From: an uncultured Clostridia bacterium
GTDB lineage: Bacteria > Bacillota > Clostridia > TANB77 > CAG-508
Reading direction: 5' to 3'
Assembly (NCBI GenBank): GCA_934130025.1
Contig: CAKOXG010000039.1
Location: 1-8,536, forward strand
Length of the DNA: 8,536 bases
The number at the start of each line of letters is the position of its first letter. Position 1 is the stretch's first letter. The notes beneath the pieces were generated by a model. The model made no database searches. It was not told the DNA's origin and saw nothing but the letters and a program-made list of their open reading frames with translations. Both the position numbers and the translations under genes were made by a program. Shown piece by piece: positions 1 through 6,904 of this stretch.

Positions 1-1033
1 TTGCAACACATTCATCTGGGTTTATTCCCTTATCTGGGTCTTTTCCTGTTATTTTCTTAACTTCTTCTTGTACACATGGAACTCTTGTTGATCCACCAAC
101 TAATAGAACTTTATGAATATCATTTGCTGTAACTCCAGCATCTTTCATAGCTTGTTCTACTGGCACTCTTGTAGCGTCAACTAAATCTCTAATTAATTCT
201 TCGAATTTAGCTCTTGTTAATGTTACGTCTAAGTGTTTTGGTCCTTGAGCATCTGCTGTGATAAATGGTAAGTTAATTTGTGTTTGTTGCATACCAGAAA
301 GCTCTATTTTAGCTTTTTCTGCTGCTTCTTTTAAACGTTGCATAGCCATTTTGTCTGTTGATAAATCTATTCCATTTGATTTTTTGAATTCTGATATTAA
401 ATAATCTATAATTCTTTGGTCAAAGTCATCTCCACCTAAGTGTGTGTTACCATTTGTAGCAAGAACTTCGAATACTCCATCACCAATATCAAGTATAGAA
501 ACATCAAATGTTCCACCACCTAAATCATATACCATTATTTTTTGGTCTTGATCTTCTTTATCCATACCAAAAGCTAAAGCTGCAGCTGTTGGCTCGTTTA
601 TAATTCTTAATACTTCTAGTCCCGCAATTTTACCAGCATCTTTTGTAGCTTGTCTTTGGCTATCTGAGAAGTAAGCTGGAACTGTAATAACAGCTTGTGT
701 AACTTTTTGTCCTAAATAATTTTCTGCATCTGTCTTTAATTTTTGTAATATCATAGCAGAAATTTCTTGTGGAGAGAATTCTTCTCCTTCTATTTTAACC
801 TTTTCAGCTGTACCCATTTTTCTTTTTATTGAAATAACTGTATTATCTGGGTTTGTAACAGCTTGACGTTTTGCTATTTGTCCTACTAATCTTTCTCCAT
901 TTTTTGAAAATGCAACTACTGATGGAGTTGTTCTATTTCCTTCTGCATTAGGAATAACAACTGGCTCTCCACCTTCCATAACCGCAACACATGAATTTGT
1001 TGTACCTAAATCAATACCTATAATTTTTCCCAT
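1..1033 (-). CDS. dnaK: Chaperone protein DnaK (Hsp70), C-terminus outside window
   Basis: ATP-dependent cytosolic Hsp70 chaperone that works with GrpE and DnaJ. About 344 codons are present, covering most of the nucleotide-binding domain. The N-terminus MGKIIGIDLGTTNSCVAV is the first phosphate-binding motif, VYDLGGGTFDVSIL is the second, and LLVGGSTRVP near residue 330 is the adenosine motif. INEPTAAALAFG is also canonical. The stretch after the first motif is short, as in Gram-positive DnaK, which lacks the roughly 24-residue insertion of proteobacterial forms. The ATG at 1033 has a strong ribosome binding site (AGGGAGGAAA). The gene follows grpE after about 110 bp of AT-rich DNA in which I see no CIRCE, convincing promoter or terminator, so it is probably transcribed from the hrcA promoter. 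The substrate-binding domain and any dnaJ lie beyond the left edge. Confidence 0.98.
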   Translation of the reverse strand, partial: MGKIIGIDLGTTNSCVAVMEGGEPVVIPNAEGNRTTPSVVAFSKNGERLVGQIAKRQAVTNPDNTVISIKRKMGTAEKVKIEGEEFSPQEISAMILQKLKTDAENYLGQKVTQAVITVPAYFSDSQRQATKDAGKIAGLEVLRIINEPTAAALAFGMDKEDQDQKIMVYDLGGGTFDVSILDIGDGVFEVLATNGNTHLGGDDFDQRIIDYLISEFKKSNGIDLSTDKMAMQRLKEAAEKAKIELSGMQQTQINLPFITADAQGPKHLDVTLTRAKFEELIRDLVDATRVPVEQAMKDAGVTANDIHKVLLVGGSTRVPCVQEEVKKITGKDPDKGINPDECVA

Positions 1034-1145
1034 AATAAATTTCCTCCCTATTTTACTATACTAAAGTTATTTTTCTATATTAAATTTTCTTAAGTTCTAT
1101 ATATTTTTTAAAATTAATAACTAATTAAACTTACTTTATACTATT

Positions 1146-1691
1146 TTAGTTGGCTACAACAACCATCGAATGGCGTATCACCTTATTTCCAATCATATAG
1201 CCCTTTCTATATTCTGTAGCAACTATTTTTTCGCCAAGATTTTCATCTTGTATCATGCTTACCGCTTCGTGAAGCTCTGGGTCAAAGGGTTGCCCAACTG
1301 CTTCTATTTCTTTTACTCCATTAGCTGTAAGTACATCTTTAAATTGCTTTAATACAAGTTCAATTCCCTTCTTATATTCTTCATCTTTTGATTCTGCTTC
1401 AGCCGCTTTTTCTAGGTTATCTAGCACTGGTAATAAAGATGATATAACATCCCCCATTATTGAGCCATATAAATTTTCTCTTTCCTTAGCACTACGTTTT
1501 TTTAGGTTGTCGAATTCTGCAATTAGCCTTGTATGTCTATCCTTAACATCTTCTAGTTCATCCTTAACTTTTGATAATTTCTCATTAAGTTCTTTTTCTT
1601 TGTTATTTTCTTGATTTTGTTTTTCTTCGTGCTCCTTTTTTGCTTCGCTGTTTTCTTTTCTTTGCTCTTCTTTATTTTCCACTATTTTCAC
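1146..1691 (-). CDS. grpE: Nucleotide exchange factor GrpE
   Basis: GrpE drives ADP release from DnaK. The 181 residues are close to the usual 180-200. Residues 1-70 are very rich in Lys and Glu and fit the long dimerising coiled coil. The C-terminal half carries the family pattern LPVLDNLEKA, GVKEIEAVGQPFDPELHEAV and YRKGYMIGNKVIRHSMVVVA, forming the beta-domain that contacts DnaK. The start is a GTG at 1691 that overlaps the end of hrcA by 20 bp. The GGAG box lies only 3 bases upstream of it. A second in-frame GTG at 1682 has an AGGTGA box 5 bases upstream and would give 178 residues, so the true start is open between the two. The overlap and shared signals suggest translational coupling to hrcA. 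Second gene of the heat-shock operon. Confidence 0.97.
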   Translation of the reverse strand: MKIVENKEEQRKENSEAKKEHEEKQNQENNKEKELNEKLSKVKDELEDVKDRHTRLIAEFDNLKKRSAKERENLYGSIMGDVISSLLPVLDNLEKAAEAESKDEEYKKGIELVLKQFKDVLTANGVKEIEAVGQPFDPELHEAVSMIQDENLGEKIVATEYRKGYMIGNKVIRHSMVVVAN

Positions 1692-2748
1692 CTTCTCCTT
1701 TACTTAACATTCTTCTTTTGCTCTTTTTATCTATTTGCTTATCTTCATCTAATTTTTTACCTATATACTTCATTGCGGATATTACTTTTGAATAATCCAT
1801 TCTTGTTGGTCCAATTATTGCAATAGTGCCTAAATCTTTCCCCTGTTTTTTTCTCTTAAAAGTAATTATACTAAAGTCTTTTAATGCCTTATCAATACTC
1901 TCGTCTCCAATGTATACATTAATTTCATCTTCACTATCTTTATTATTTAGAACATCTATCATTTCCTTTGTTTTATCCGTATCTAGGATGTTTACAAAGT
2001 TTTTAGCAATGTCCAGACTCTTGAATTCTGGAAGTTCAAACGATTTGTCTGCCCCTTCCATGTATACTGGAATATCTTCATTTATCGCTTTATTAATTTG
2101 TTCTAATACAGGTTTTATTACTTTTAATATATTGCTCATTTCAGAATGAATATATTCCTCCAAAGGCTTATCTATTTGTGTAATCGGTCTGCCTCTTAGT
2201 TTATTATTAAACAAATATGTCAATGTATCAACTTGATCCTGAGTAATATCTTCGTCAAATTTTATTATTGTTTCTTTTATAAGGCCTTGTTCTGTAAGTA
2301 TTATTGCCATTAAAAGTTTTGACCCAAGAAGTACAAATTTAACTTCTTCTATATTTTGTGATGACACTCTTGGAGCAATTCCCACTGAGGTGTAGTGTGT
2401 AATTTCCGAAAGAGTTGTTGTTGCAATTTTGGTTAAATCTTCTATTTGGTTAACCTTAGTTGCAAGCTGACTTTGTATATATTTTATTTCTTGAAGACTA
2501 ATATCATTATAATTTAATAATTCGTCAACATAGTACCTGTAGCCTTGTGCCGATGGAATTCTACCGCTTGATGTGTGTGGTTTATCTAGTAATCCTTCTT
2601 TTTCAAGTTCAACCATTTCATTCCTTATTGTTGCACTGCTATACTCAATTCCATGTTTTTCTACAAGTGCCTTAGAGCTTACAGGCTCAGCCGTTTCTAT
2701 ATATTCTTCTACGATTGCTTGTAGTATTTTTTTCTTTCTGTCATCCAA
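1672..2748 (-). CDS. hrcA: Heat-inducible transcription repressor HrcA
   Basis: HrcA binds CIRCE operators and represses class I heat-shock genes. In the Bacillus model, its activity depends on GroEL. The 358 residues compare with about 340-350 in relatives. The N-terminal winged helix-turn-helix (about residues 8-75) includes EYIETAEPVSSKAL, SSATIRNEMVELEKEGLL and HTSSGRIPSAQGYRYYVD, all typical of the family. A GAF-like middle region and a dimerisation region follow. The tail DKKSKRRMLSKGEGENSGK is Lys/Arg-rich and looks like a short extension that also encodes the grpE ribosome binding site. The start is TTG at 2748, since AGAGGTGA lies 6 bases upstream, while the ATG at 2744 is out of frame. 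It is the first gene of the operon and is preceded by its own CIRCE sites, so it is autoregulated. Confidence 0.97.
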   Translation of the reverse strand: MDDRKKKILQAIVEEYIETAEPVSSKALVEKHGIEYSSATIRNEMVELEKEGLLDKPHTSSGRIPSAQGYRYYVDELLNYNDISLQEIKYIQSQLATKVNQIEDLTKIATTTLSEITHYTSVGIAPRVSSQNIEEVKFVLLGSKLLMAIILTEQGLIKETIIKFDEDITQDQVDTLTYLFNNKLRGRPITQIDKPLEEYIHSEMSNILKVIKPVLEQINKAINEDIPVYMEGADKSFELPEFKSLDIAKNFVNILDTDKTKEMIDVLNNKDSEDEINVYIGDESIDKALKDFSIITFKRKKQGKDLGTIAIIGPTRMDYSKVISAMKYIGKKLDEDKQIDKKSKRRMLSKGEGENSGK

Positions 2749-2764
2749 TTTTATTCACCTCTTT

Positions 2765-2791
2765 TTAGCACTCTTTTGTGTTGATTGCTAA
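2765..2791 (-). promoter_or_regulatory. CIRCE operator 1 (HrcA binding site)
   Basis: The arms are TTAGCACTC and GATTGCTAA with a 9-base spacer. This matches the CIRCE consensus (TTAGCACTC-N9-GAGTGCTAA) at all but one position. It lies just downstream of the predicted transcription start of hrcA and about 17 bp from the TTG codon. In that position HrcA can block the polymerase, and the inverted repeat is also carried in the mRNA leader. Confidence 0.95.
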
Positions 2792-2800
2792 ACTGTGTAT

Positions 2801-2829
2801 ATAATACAACTCATTTTAGCAAAAGTCAA
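2801..2829 (-). promoter_or_regulatory. Sigma-A promoter of hrcA-grpE-dnaK
   Basis: On the minus strand, TTGACT (2829-2824) is followed after 17 bases by TATTAT (2806-2801). The predicted start is near 2795. The -35 box lies inside the spacer of CIRCE 2 and the start lies next to CIRCE 1, so HrcA could cover both ends of the promoter. Confidence 0.85.
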
Positions 2830-2842
2830 TAGAGATTGCTAA
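2816..2842 (-). promoter_or_regulatory. CIRCE-like operator 2, degenerate
   Basis: The arms TTAGCAAAA and GATTGCTAA with a 9-base spacer have the same 9-9-9 layout as CIRCE 1 and share the identical right arm. The left arm keeps TTAGCA and has lost the CTC end. It starts 51 bp from the start of CIRCE 1 and overlaps the -35 box. I infer a second, weaker HrcA site. Confidence 0.75.
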
Positions 2843-2960
2843 TTTAATTGTGAAAGTTTTGTGAATTTCTCATTCAATTGCTTATTGGATGACTTGCCCC
2901 GTTTCACGCAAAAGATTTTGTCCATTTCGTGTAATGATTTTAGCTAAAATTATTATATCG
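2843..2960. other. Intergenic DNA upstream of the heat-shock promoter
   Basis: No gene is visible. The only structure is a loop-free palindrome ATTTTAGCTAAAAT at 2937-2950, which extends to 2933-2954 with one mismatch. It has no T-tract and no visible partner. It could be a chance AT-rich palindrome or a binding site. Confidence 0.3.
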
Positions 2961-2963
2961 TAT

Positions 2964-2993
2964 AAAAAAAAGACATCCCTAAGGACGTCTTTT
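2964..2993 (-). terminator. Intrinsic terminator after ychF
   Basis: Read on the minus strand, AAAAGACGTCC, loop TTAG and GGATGTCTTTT form an 11-pair stem with one G-U pair, followed by a run of 8 T. It lies about 20 bp after the ychF stop and separates ychF from the heat-shock operon. On the plus strand the same stem has an A-C mismatch, so the minus direction is favoured. Confidence 0.88.
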
Positions 2994-3012
2994 AATTATT
3001 AATAGTATTCTT

Positions 3013-4101
3013 TTATACATTAAATTTAAACAAAACTATGTCTCCATCTTGCATTATATATTCTTTACCTTCAGAACGTACTAGACCTTTTTCTTTAGCA
3101 GCAAGCATTGATCCTTCTTTCATCAAATCATCATATGAAACAATTTCAGCTCTTATAAATCCCCTTTCAATATCTGAATGAATTTTTCCTGCTGCCTGTG
3201 GTGCTTTTGTTCCTTTTTTTATTGTCCATGCCCTTACCTCTGGTTCTCCAGCAGTTAAGAAAGACATTAATCCTAATAAATCATAGCTTGATTTTATTAC
3301 TTTGTCTAATCCAGACTCTTCTAAGCCGAGTGCCTCTAGCATTTCTTTTTTATCTTCACCATCTAAGCTTGATAATTCTTCTTCTATTTTTACACAAAGC
3401 TTTATAACTTCCGCTTTATCTTGTTTTGCATATTCTACAACAGCATTAACACTTGCATCATTATCATCAGAAAGCTGATCTTCAGATACATTTGCCACAT
3501 ATAAAATAGGTTTCATTGTAAGTAGAAAGGCATCTTTTACAATTTCAAGTTCTTCTTCTGAATATTCCAAGCTTCTTGCCATTTTACCGTTTTGCAATGC
3601 TTCCTTAACTTTCTTCCATGTTTCCAATTCAAACTGATACTTTTTATCTGCCTTAATCATTTTACTACTTTTATCTATTCTTTTTTCAACAGTCTCTAAA
3701 TCTGCAAATATAAGTTCTAAATTTATTGTTTCAATATCTCTTACCGGATTTATGCTTCCATCAACATGCACTATATTTGAATCCTCAAAGCATCTTACAA
3801 CCTCACATATTGCATCTGTTTCTCTTATATGTGATAAAAATTTATTTCCTAAACCTTCTCCCTTGCTTGCACCTTTCACTAAGCCAGCAATATCAACAAA
3901 CTCAATTATTGCATGAGTTACTTTTTGAGGATTGTAAATTTTAGCTAAATTATCTAATCGCTCATCAGGCACTGGAACAACTCCTACATTTGGTTCTATC
4001 GTGCAAAATGGATAATTTGCACATTCAGCACCAGCATTTGTTATTGCATTAAATAAGGTACTTTTTCCTACATTTGGAAGTCCTACTATTCCTATTTTCA
4101 T
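3013..4101 (-). CDS. ychF: Ribosome-associated P-loop ATPase YchF/OLA1 family
   Basis: Obg-related NTPase that binds ribosomes and prefers ATP; it has been linked to stress responses and translation. From the ATG at 4101 it has 362 residues, the normal length. The P-loop GLPNVGKST is at 7-15 and the DIAGLVKGASKGEGLG switch region starts at 70. NVSE at 204-207 replaces the NKxD guanine motif, which is the mark of the ATP-specific YchF branch. A coiled-coil insertion follows the switch region, and the C-terminal TGS domain covers about 278-362 and ends in DGDIVLFKFNV. I prefer this start over the in-frame ATGs at 4122 and 4113 because family members begin directly with MKIGIVGLPNVGKST and an AAGGA box lies 12 bases upstream. 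It is a single-gene unit with its own promoter and terminator. Confidence 0.97.
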   Translation of the reverse strand: MKIGIVGLPNVGKSTLFNAITNAGAECANYPFCTIEPNVGVVPVPDERLDNLAKIYNPQKVTHAIIEFVDIAGLVKGASKGEGLGNKFLSHIRETDAICEVVRCFEDSNIVHVDGSINPVRDIETINLELIFADLETVEKRIDKSSKMIKADKKYQFELETWKKVKEALQNGKMARSLEYSEEELEIVKDAFLLTMKPILYVANVSEDQLSDDNDASVNAVVEYAKQDKAEVIKLCVKIEEELSSLDGEDKKEMLEALGLEESGLDKVIKSSYDLLGLMSFLTAGEPEVRAWTIKKGTKAPQAAGKIHSDIERGFIRAEIVSYDDLMKEGSMLAAKEKGLVRSEGKEYIMQDGDIVLFKFNV

Positions 4102-4179
4102 TTTTAAATTCATTCCTTGCATAATGTATTTAGGTTTTTAAGGTTCTACCCATAAACCTCTTATTGTATTGTCATTAGT

Positions 4180-4208
4180 ATTATACACTCTAAAAATAGA
4201 ATTTGCAA
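4180..4208 (-). promoter_or_regulatory. Sigma-A promoter of ychF
   Basis: On the minus strand, TTGCAA (4208-4203) is followed after 17 bases by a perfect TATAAT (4185-4180). It lies about 75 bp upstream of the ychF start, just after the terminator of the preceding gene. Confidence 0.75.
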
Positions 4209-4212
4209 TAAG

Positions 4213-4250
4213 AAAAAAGTGCCTTTCTAAAAATAGAAAAACACCCTTTT
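4213..4250 (-). terminator. Intrinsic terminator of the 209-residue gene
   Basis: Read on the minus strand, GTGTTTTTCTA, loop TTTT and TAGAAAGGCAC form an 11-pair stem in RNA with two G-U pairs, flanked by AAAAGG on one side and a T6 run on the other. It lies about 90 bp past the stop of the GC-rich gene and before the ychF promoter. The plus strand has mismatches in place of the G-U pairs. Confidence 0.8.
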
Positions 4251-4254
4251 CTCT

Positions 4255-4280
4255 TTAATCTTGCAAATGTGCAAGATTAA
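4255..4280. repeat. Perfect 11-bp inverted repeat at the edge of the GC-rich block
   Basis: TTAATCTTGCA and TGCAAGATTAA are separated by AATG. There is no T-tract on either side, so it is not itself a normal terminator. It sits exactly where base composition shifts from AT-rich to GC-rich. It may be the left end of an inserted segment or an extra mRNA 3' hairpin. I see no exact partner near 5300. Confidence 0.5.
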
Positions 4281-4339
4281 GCCAATTTGGACCAACTCTC
4301 ACTCCCTCTGTTATTGGGAGTATTGGAAAAGTTCTGGTA

Positions 4340-4969
4340 TCAACCAAAAACCTCCTCCAAAGAATATTCTTTGCCATCAATGATGGCCACATAGGATTTA
4401 GCCGACTCTTCAGCCAGGCTGAGGATGTTGACGTCCTGCGGACCATACAGGACCCACAGGGCTTCTTCAATTCGGCCCATGCGAACGTCTCCTCCCCAAT
4501 CAGTTCGGATCAGTTCATAAGTTTCTCCGTGTTGATGCACGGGAAACCCGCATACATCAATCCAATCTGGGACACCCACCTCAATCACAAGAGCTGCGAG
4601 GTGTTCCTCCGGCAAGTTGTAGCACTTGCCATCCACCACCTTAAGCGTGGTGGAGCCGTTGTCCTTGGGCCAGGCACCATAGATGCCAGGCACCTGGTCA
4701 TAATTTTCCTGGGAAACCGGCTCCCAGCAAATGTAGACTGGGAAGCTGCGTTTGGCAGCTCCCTCTACAGCATGCAAAATAATTTGCCTGCCGTTGCTTT
4801 CTACCTCAACGGCCCCGTCCTCAATCAAGAAGATGGGAATGTCATTTGCGTTCTTTGCAAGAACGCAATTCTTACGAATAGAACCTACACCCTTCTTCCG
4901 AAGGATGAACTCCGCACCGCAGCGCACTTTCTCGATCTGGCTTTCGGTAATGTTCTTGAACACTTCCAT
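4340..4969 (-). CDS. Hypothetical protein, 209 residues, in a GC-rich block
   Basis: I do not recognise this family. The protein is soluble-looking, with no signal peptide or membrane segment. It contains several Trp and Cys residues, the stretches WEPVSQENYDQVPGIYGAWP and DVCGFPVHQHGETYELI, and a C-terminal IDGKEYSLEEVFG. The HQH at about 148-150 and the scattered Cys could bind metal, but no known motif is complete. The ATG at 4969 has a strong GAGGAGG box about 10 bases upstream. It has its own sigma-A promoter and terminator and is not in an operon with ychF or the prepilin gene. Hand counts of two 60-base lines inside it give about 55% GC, against about 30% in neighbours, and the codons are GC-rich. 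This indicates horizontal transfer from a higher-GC Firmicute. Confidence 0.8.
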   Translation of the reverse strand: MEVFKNITESQIEKVRCGAEFILRKKGVGSIRKNCVLAKNANDIPIFLIEDGAVEVESNGRQIILHAVEGAAKRSFPVYICWEPVSQENYDQVPGIYGAWPKDNGSTTLKVVDGKCYNLPEEHLAALVIEVGVPDWIDVCGFPVHQHGETYELIRTDWGGDVRMGRIEEALWVLYGPQDVNILSLAEESAKSYVAIIDGKEYSLEEVFG

Positions 4970-5004
4970 AATTTTAAGCCCTCCTCGGCTTCAAAAAAAT
5001 TTAT

Positions 5005-5018
5005 GATGGCATGCCATC
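5005..5018. promoter_or_regulatory. Perfect 14-bp palindrome in the leader of the 209-residue gene
   Basis: GATGGCATGCCATC lies between the predicted transcription start (about 5024) and the ribosome binding site. A perfect even palindrome at this place is typical of a repressor operator. The cognate regulator is not in the window. Confidence 0.5.
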
Positions 5019-5030
5019 ACGTACTTTTTT

Positions 5031-5059
5031 AGTATAGCATACTTGACATAAAAAGTCAA
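5031..5059 (-). promoter_or_regulatory. Strong sigma-A promoter of the 209-residue gene
   Basis: On the minus strand, TTGACT (5059-5054) and TATACT (5036-5031) are separated by 17 bases. The -35 region is part of an inverted repeat TTGAC-N7-GTCAA at 5043-5059, which could be a second operator overlapping the polymerase site. Confidence 0.8.
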
Positions 5060-5303
5060 ACAGAACCTGGCTTTATTTCGAGTAAATCCTGAATGCCGGA
5101 TTATCCAAGGAGGTCAGAATCCTTTATCTCGGAATCTACGATGATGTCTCGTATAACGAAGAATTCTAGCTCCTTGGTGCAAGTCTGGCCTTGTCAAGAT
5201 TTACGTACTAAACTCAACAAGACCATTTACATACTAAGCTTGGCAAGACCCACCATATAATACACCATCGACAAGAACCAAAACCAATGATTTTTTATGT
5301 TTA
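5060..5303. other. Intergenic stretch, possibly decayed coding DNA
   Basis: This stretch holds no intact gene. Composition is intermediate, more GC-rich than the prepilin gene. A minus-strand frame reads like protein in pieces (for example TKELEFFVIRDIIVDSEIKD, about 5115-5180) but is broken by stops, and a plus-strand frame gives an unrecognised 55-codon ORF starting with ATG near 5092. Neither is convincing. No clear terminator was found right after the prepilin stop. Confidence 0.4.
5194..5252. repeat. Imperfect tandem direct repeat, about 25 bp
   Basis: Unit 1 (5194-5217) and unit 2 (5217-5243) share the pattern CAAGA...TTTAC[GA]TACTAA[AG]CT, and a third partial unit begins CAAGACC at 5244. 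The units differ by a 2-3 base gap and several substitutions. It lies at the right edge of the GC-rich block, so it may be a footprint of an insertion or deletion. Confidence 0.45.
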
Positions 5304-6876
5304 CTACATATTTGTGCTCCATGTATCGCCTGTTTTTTCGGTTAGTACACTAGAATCTAAAGACACTAAAGGACGAAGACTAAAAGAAAAGTTTGCATAT
5401 TCGTATCTACTCGAGCGAAATAATTCACAATCAAACATGTACCCGTACGCATATCTAAGTCCAAAACCAGCAAAATCAGGTGAAATAGAGATATTCACAA
5501 ATCGAGAAGCAACCCAATACTTATTCGAACAAGATAATACACTAGATGCCACTCCATAATTGTTTGGAGTTATCTGCATAAAATAAGCTGTTTGTGTTAC
5601 TGTCAAATTTCCCGTTTCTGCTTTTGTAAATCCACTTACTAATGTTTTTGAATATGCGCTTTCCTTATATGGATCTGCTGCATTTATTGTATCTGGCTTT
5701 GTTATTGTATTTGCCTTATCTCCTGCTATATCCACTCCTGAACCAATGGTATTTTTATAACTATTTGGATAATAACTATTATTTCCAGTATATGTTTCTG
5801 TTATTCCATATTGTACTGAACGTTTAAAATTATTTCTTGTAGCAAGCCCAGTTGGTGTCAAGTTTTTTTCCATGTCTTCTAGGTTTATGCTTCTTGCTGT
5901 TGCCCCTTTTGCTTTATTACTATATAACTGTTCACATATATCATTTAGAGCATATACTCCATTATTATAACCTGTTGCTCCATAGAATTTTACTGTTGTC
6001 GCTGTCGGGTCTGCTACTATATCTATTTTTCCTGTGTCTTCATTTATATTTAATATTCTCCATTTTAATCCACTTTCATATGCTACTGTCTGTGGATCCC
6101 CTGATAATCCACTTTTTTCTGATGTTAATGAGTACGTTTTTTTCGTTGCATCTGTCTCTGTTTCTAAGGCAGGCTTATAATCTACATAGTCTCCAACTTT
6201 ATATTTTGAACTATATTGATTTACCTTTACAGTTACTCTTTTATCTCTTGTTTCTCCATTTACAGTTCCTAATACTACAAAGGTGTAACTTCCGTTTTGC
6301 GTTACTGCATATGGCAATGTTACTTTTGCTCCATCTTTTGTATCTTTTCTTATTTCTGTTATTTTTCCGCCTTCTATTTTAGCTGAAAATTTTATATACA
6401 AAGTTTCGCTTCCTTCTTCTATTGATGCCTTCTCGGTTACTTCTTTCCCATTTGCTTTTGTTACTTGTATATTGCTTATTTCTGGCCTTGCCACAGCTTT
6501 CTCAATGTCACCAATTGTTCCATCTGGGCTCACTACCAATTTATATCCATCTTCTTCAACAGTAAATGTCCCATCTCCGTTATCAGTTACAGAGTCAAAG
6601 TCCTTGGTATTTAAGAAATCTTCAAATCCTTCTTTCCTATTTACAGCACTATCTATTGTAAATTCTAGTATACTACCTAACACTTTCTCTCTTACATGTT
6701 CTTTTTCTGTCTGCAATTTTGCCTGCTTCGCCTTTGATATTATACCATTATCACTTAGCACTAATCTTATGCTTACTCCTGCTAATATTAGCAAAACCAC
6801 TATTGTAACAACTAAAGCAATTAGCGTAATTCCGTTTTCCTTCTTTAAAAATATTTTTTTGTTTCTCTTTTTTCAT
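5304..6876 (-). CDS. Prepilin-like surface protein with C-type-lectin-like C-terminus, frameshifted near the start
   Basis: The open body runs from 6872 to the TAG at 5304. The ATG at 6876 has a strong GGAGG box 6 bases upstream but is out of frame with the body. Dropping one A from the A7 tract at 6854-6860 joins them into about 523 residues. The joined N-terminus is KKENG/ITLIALVVTIVVLL..., a type IV prepilin-like cleavage and methylation signal with its hydrophobic helix; Glu at position +5 is replaced by Ala, as in many Clostridia proteins of this type. An acidic, Thr-rich middle region follows. The last 100 residues carry YWVASR and LRPLVSLDSS, like the C-type-lectin/formylglycine-enzyme-like ends of pseudopilin-type proteins that diversity-generating retroelements target. 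Without the shift, the only in-frame start is a GTG at 6800 inside the membrane helix, which is not credible. Role inferred: exported, pilus-like binding protein. Confidence 0.8.
5355..5519 (-). other. Candidate variable region (DGR VR-like) of the prepilin-like protein
   Basis: This covers codons from YWVASR to RPLVSLD. In known retroelement targets of this shape, YW-x-AS-R and RP-V-SL bracket the variable surface. A hand count of 5341-5520 on the plus strand gives A 78, T 37, C 37, G 28, so the coding strand is T-rich and A-poor. Around 5701-5820 the coding strand is A-rich (about 45% A). Loss of A from the coding strand is what adenine mutagenesis would leave. No template repeat or reverse transcriptase is visible here, so this remains an inference. 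Confidence 0.45.
6854..6860 (-). other. A7 homopolymer at the prepilin frameshift
   Basis: On the coding strand, seven A follow MKKEKQ-coding sequence, six codons after the ATG. One base too many at this tract, or at the A6 tract 6868-6873, puts the strong ATG out of frame with the otherwise intact gene. It could be a slipped-strand phase-variation tract, a transcriptional slippage site, a recent mutation or an assembly error. Confidence 0.7.
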
Positions 6877-6904
6877 TTCCTTCCTCCGTTCTATATTTTG
6901 CTAT

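Noticed and set aside
1034..1145. Separate dnaK promoter or CIRCE between grpE and dnaK
   Set aside because: The stretch is AT-rich with some -10-like sequences but no -35 box, and no TTAGCACTC-type arms are present.
4102..4122. Longer YchF start adding MQGMNLK
   Set aside because: Family proteins begin directly with the MKIGIVGLPNVGKST-like strand, and the AAGGA box would lie inside the longer coding region.
4255..4470. Minus-strand ORF of 71 residues overlapping the end of the 209-residue gene
   Set aside because: It lies in another frame of the GC-rich gene, with no ribosome binding site; its tail (VGPNWLNLAHLQD) looked protein-like but is unsupported.
4529..5032. Plus-strand ORF of 167 residues opposite the 209-residue gene
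   Set aside because: The minus-strand gene has a promoter, ribosome binding site and terminator; the plus-strand frame has none and overlaps the minus-strand promoter.
5060..5303. DGR template repeat downstream of the candidate variable region
   Set aside because: Beyond a 9-base match (GTGTATTAT) I found no alignment with 5355-5519 and no adenine-specific mismatch pattern; if a template exists it lies outside the window.
5287..5559. Plus-strand ORF of 90 residues opposite the prepilin C-terminus
   Set aside because: It is antisense to a recognised coding frame with the YW-ASR and RP-VSL signatures, has no ribosome binding site, and arises because that part of the coding strand is poor in A.
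5852..6382. Plus-strand ORF of 176 residues inside the prepilin gene
   Set aside because: Extremely Leu-rich low-complexity translation, antisense to the long prepilin frame, no start signal; a reading-frame shadow.
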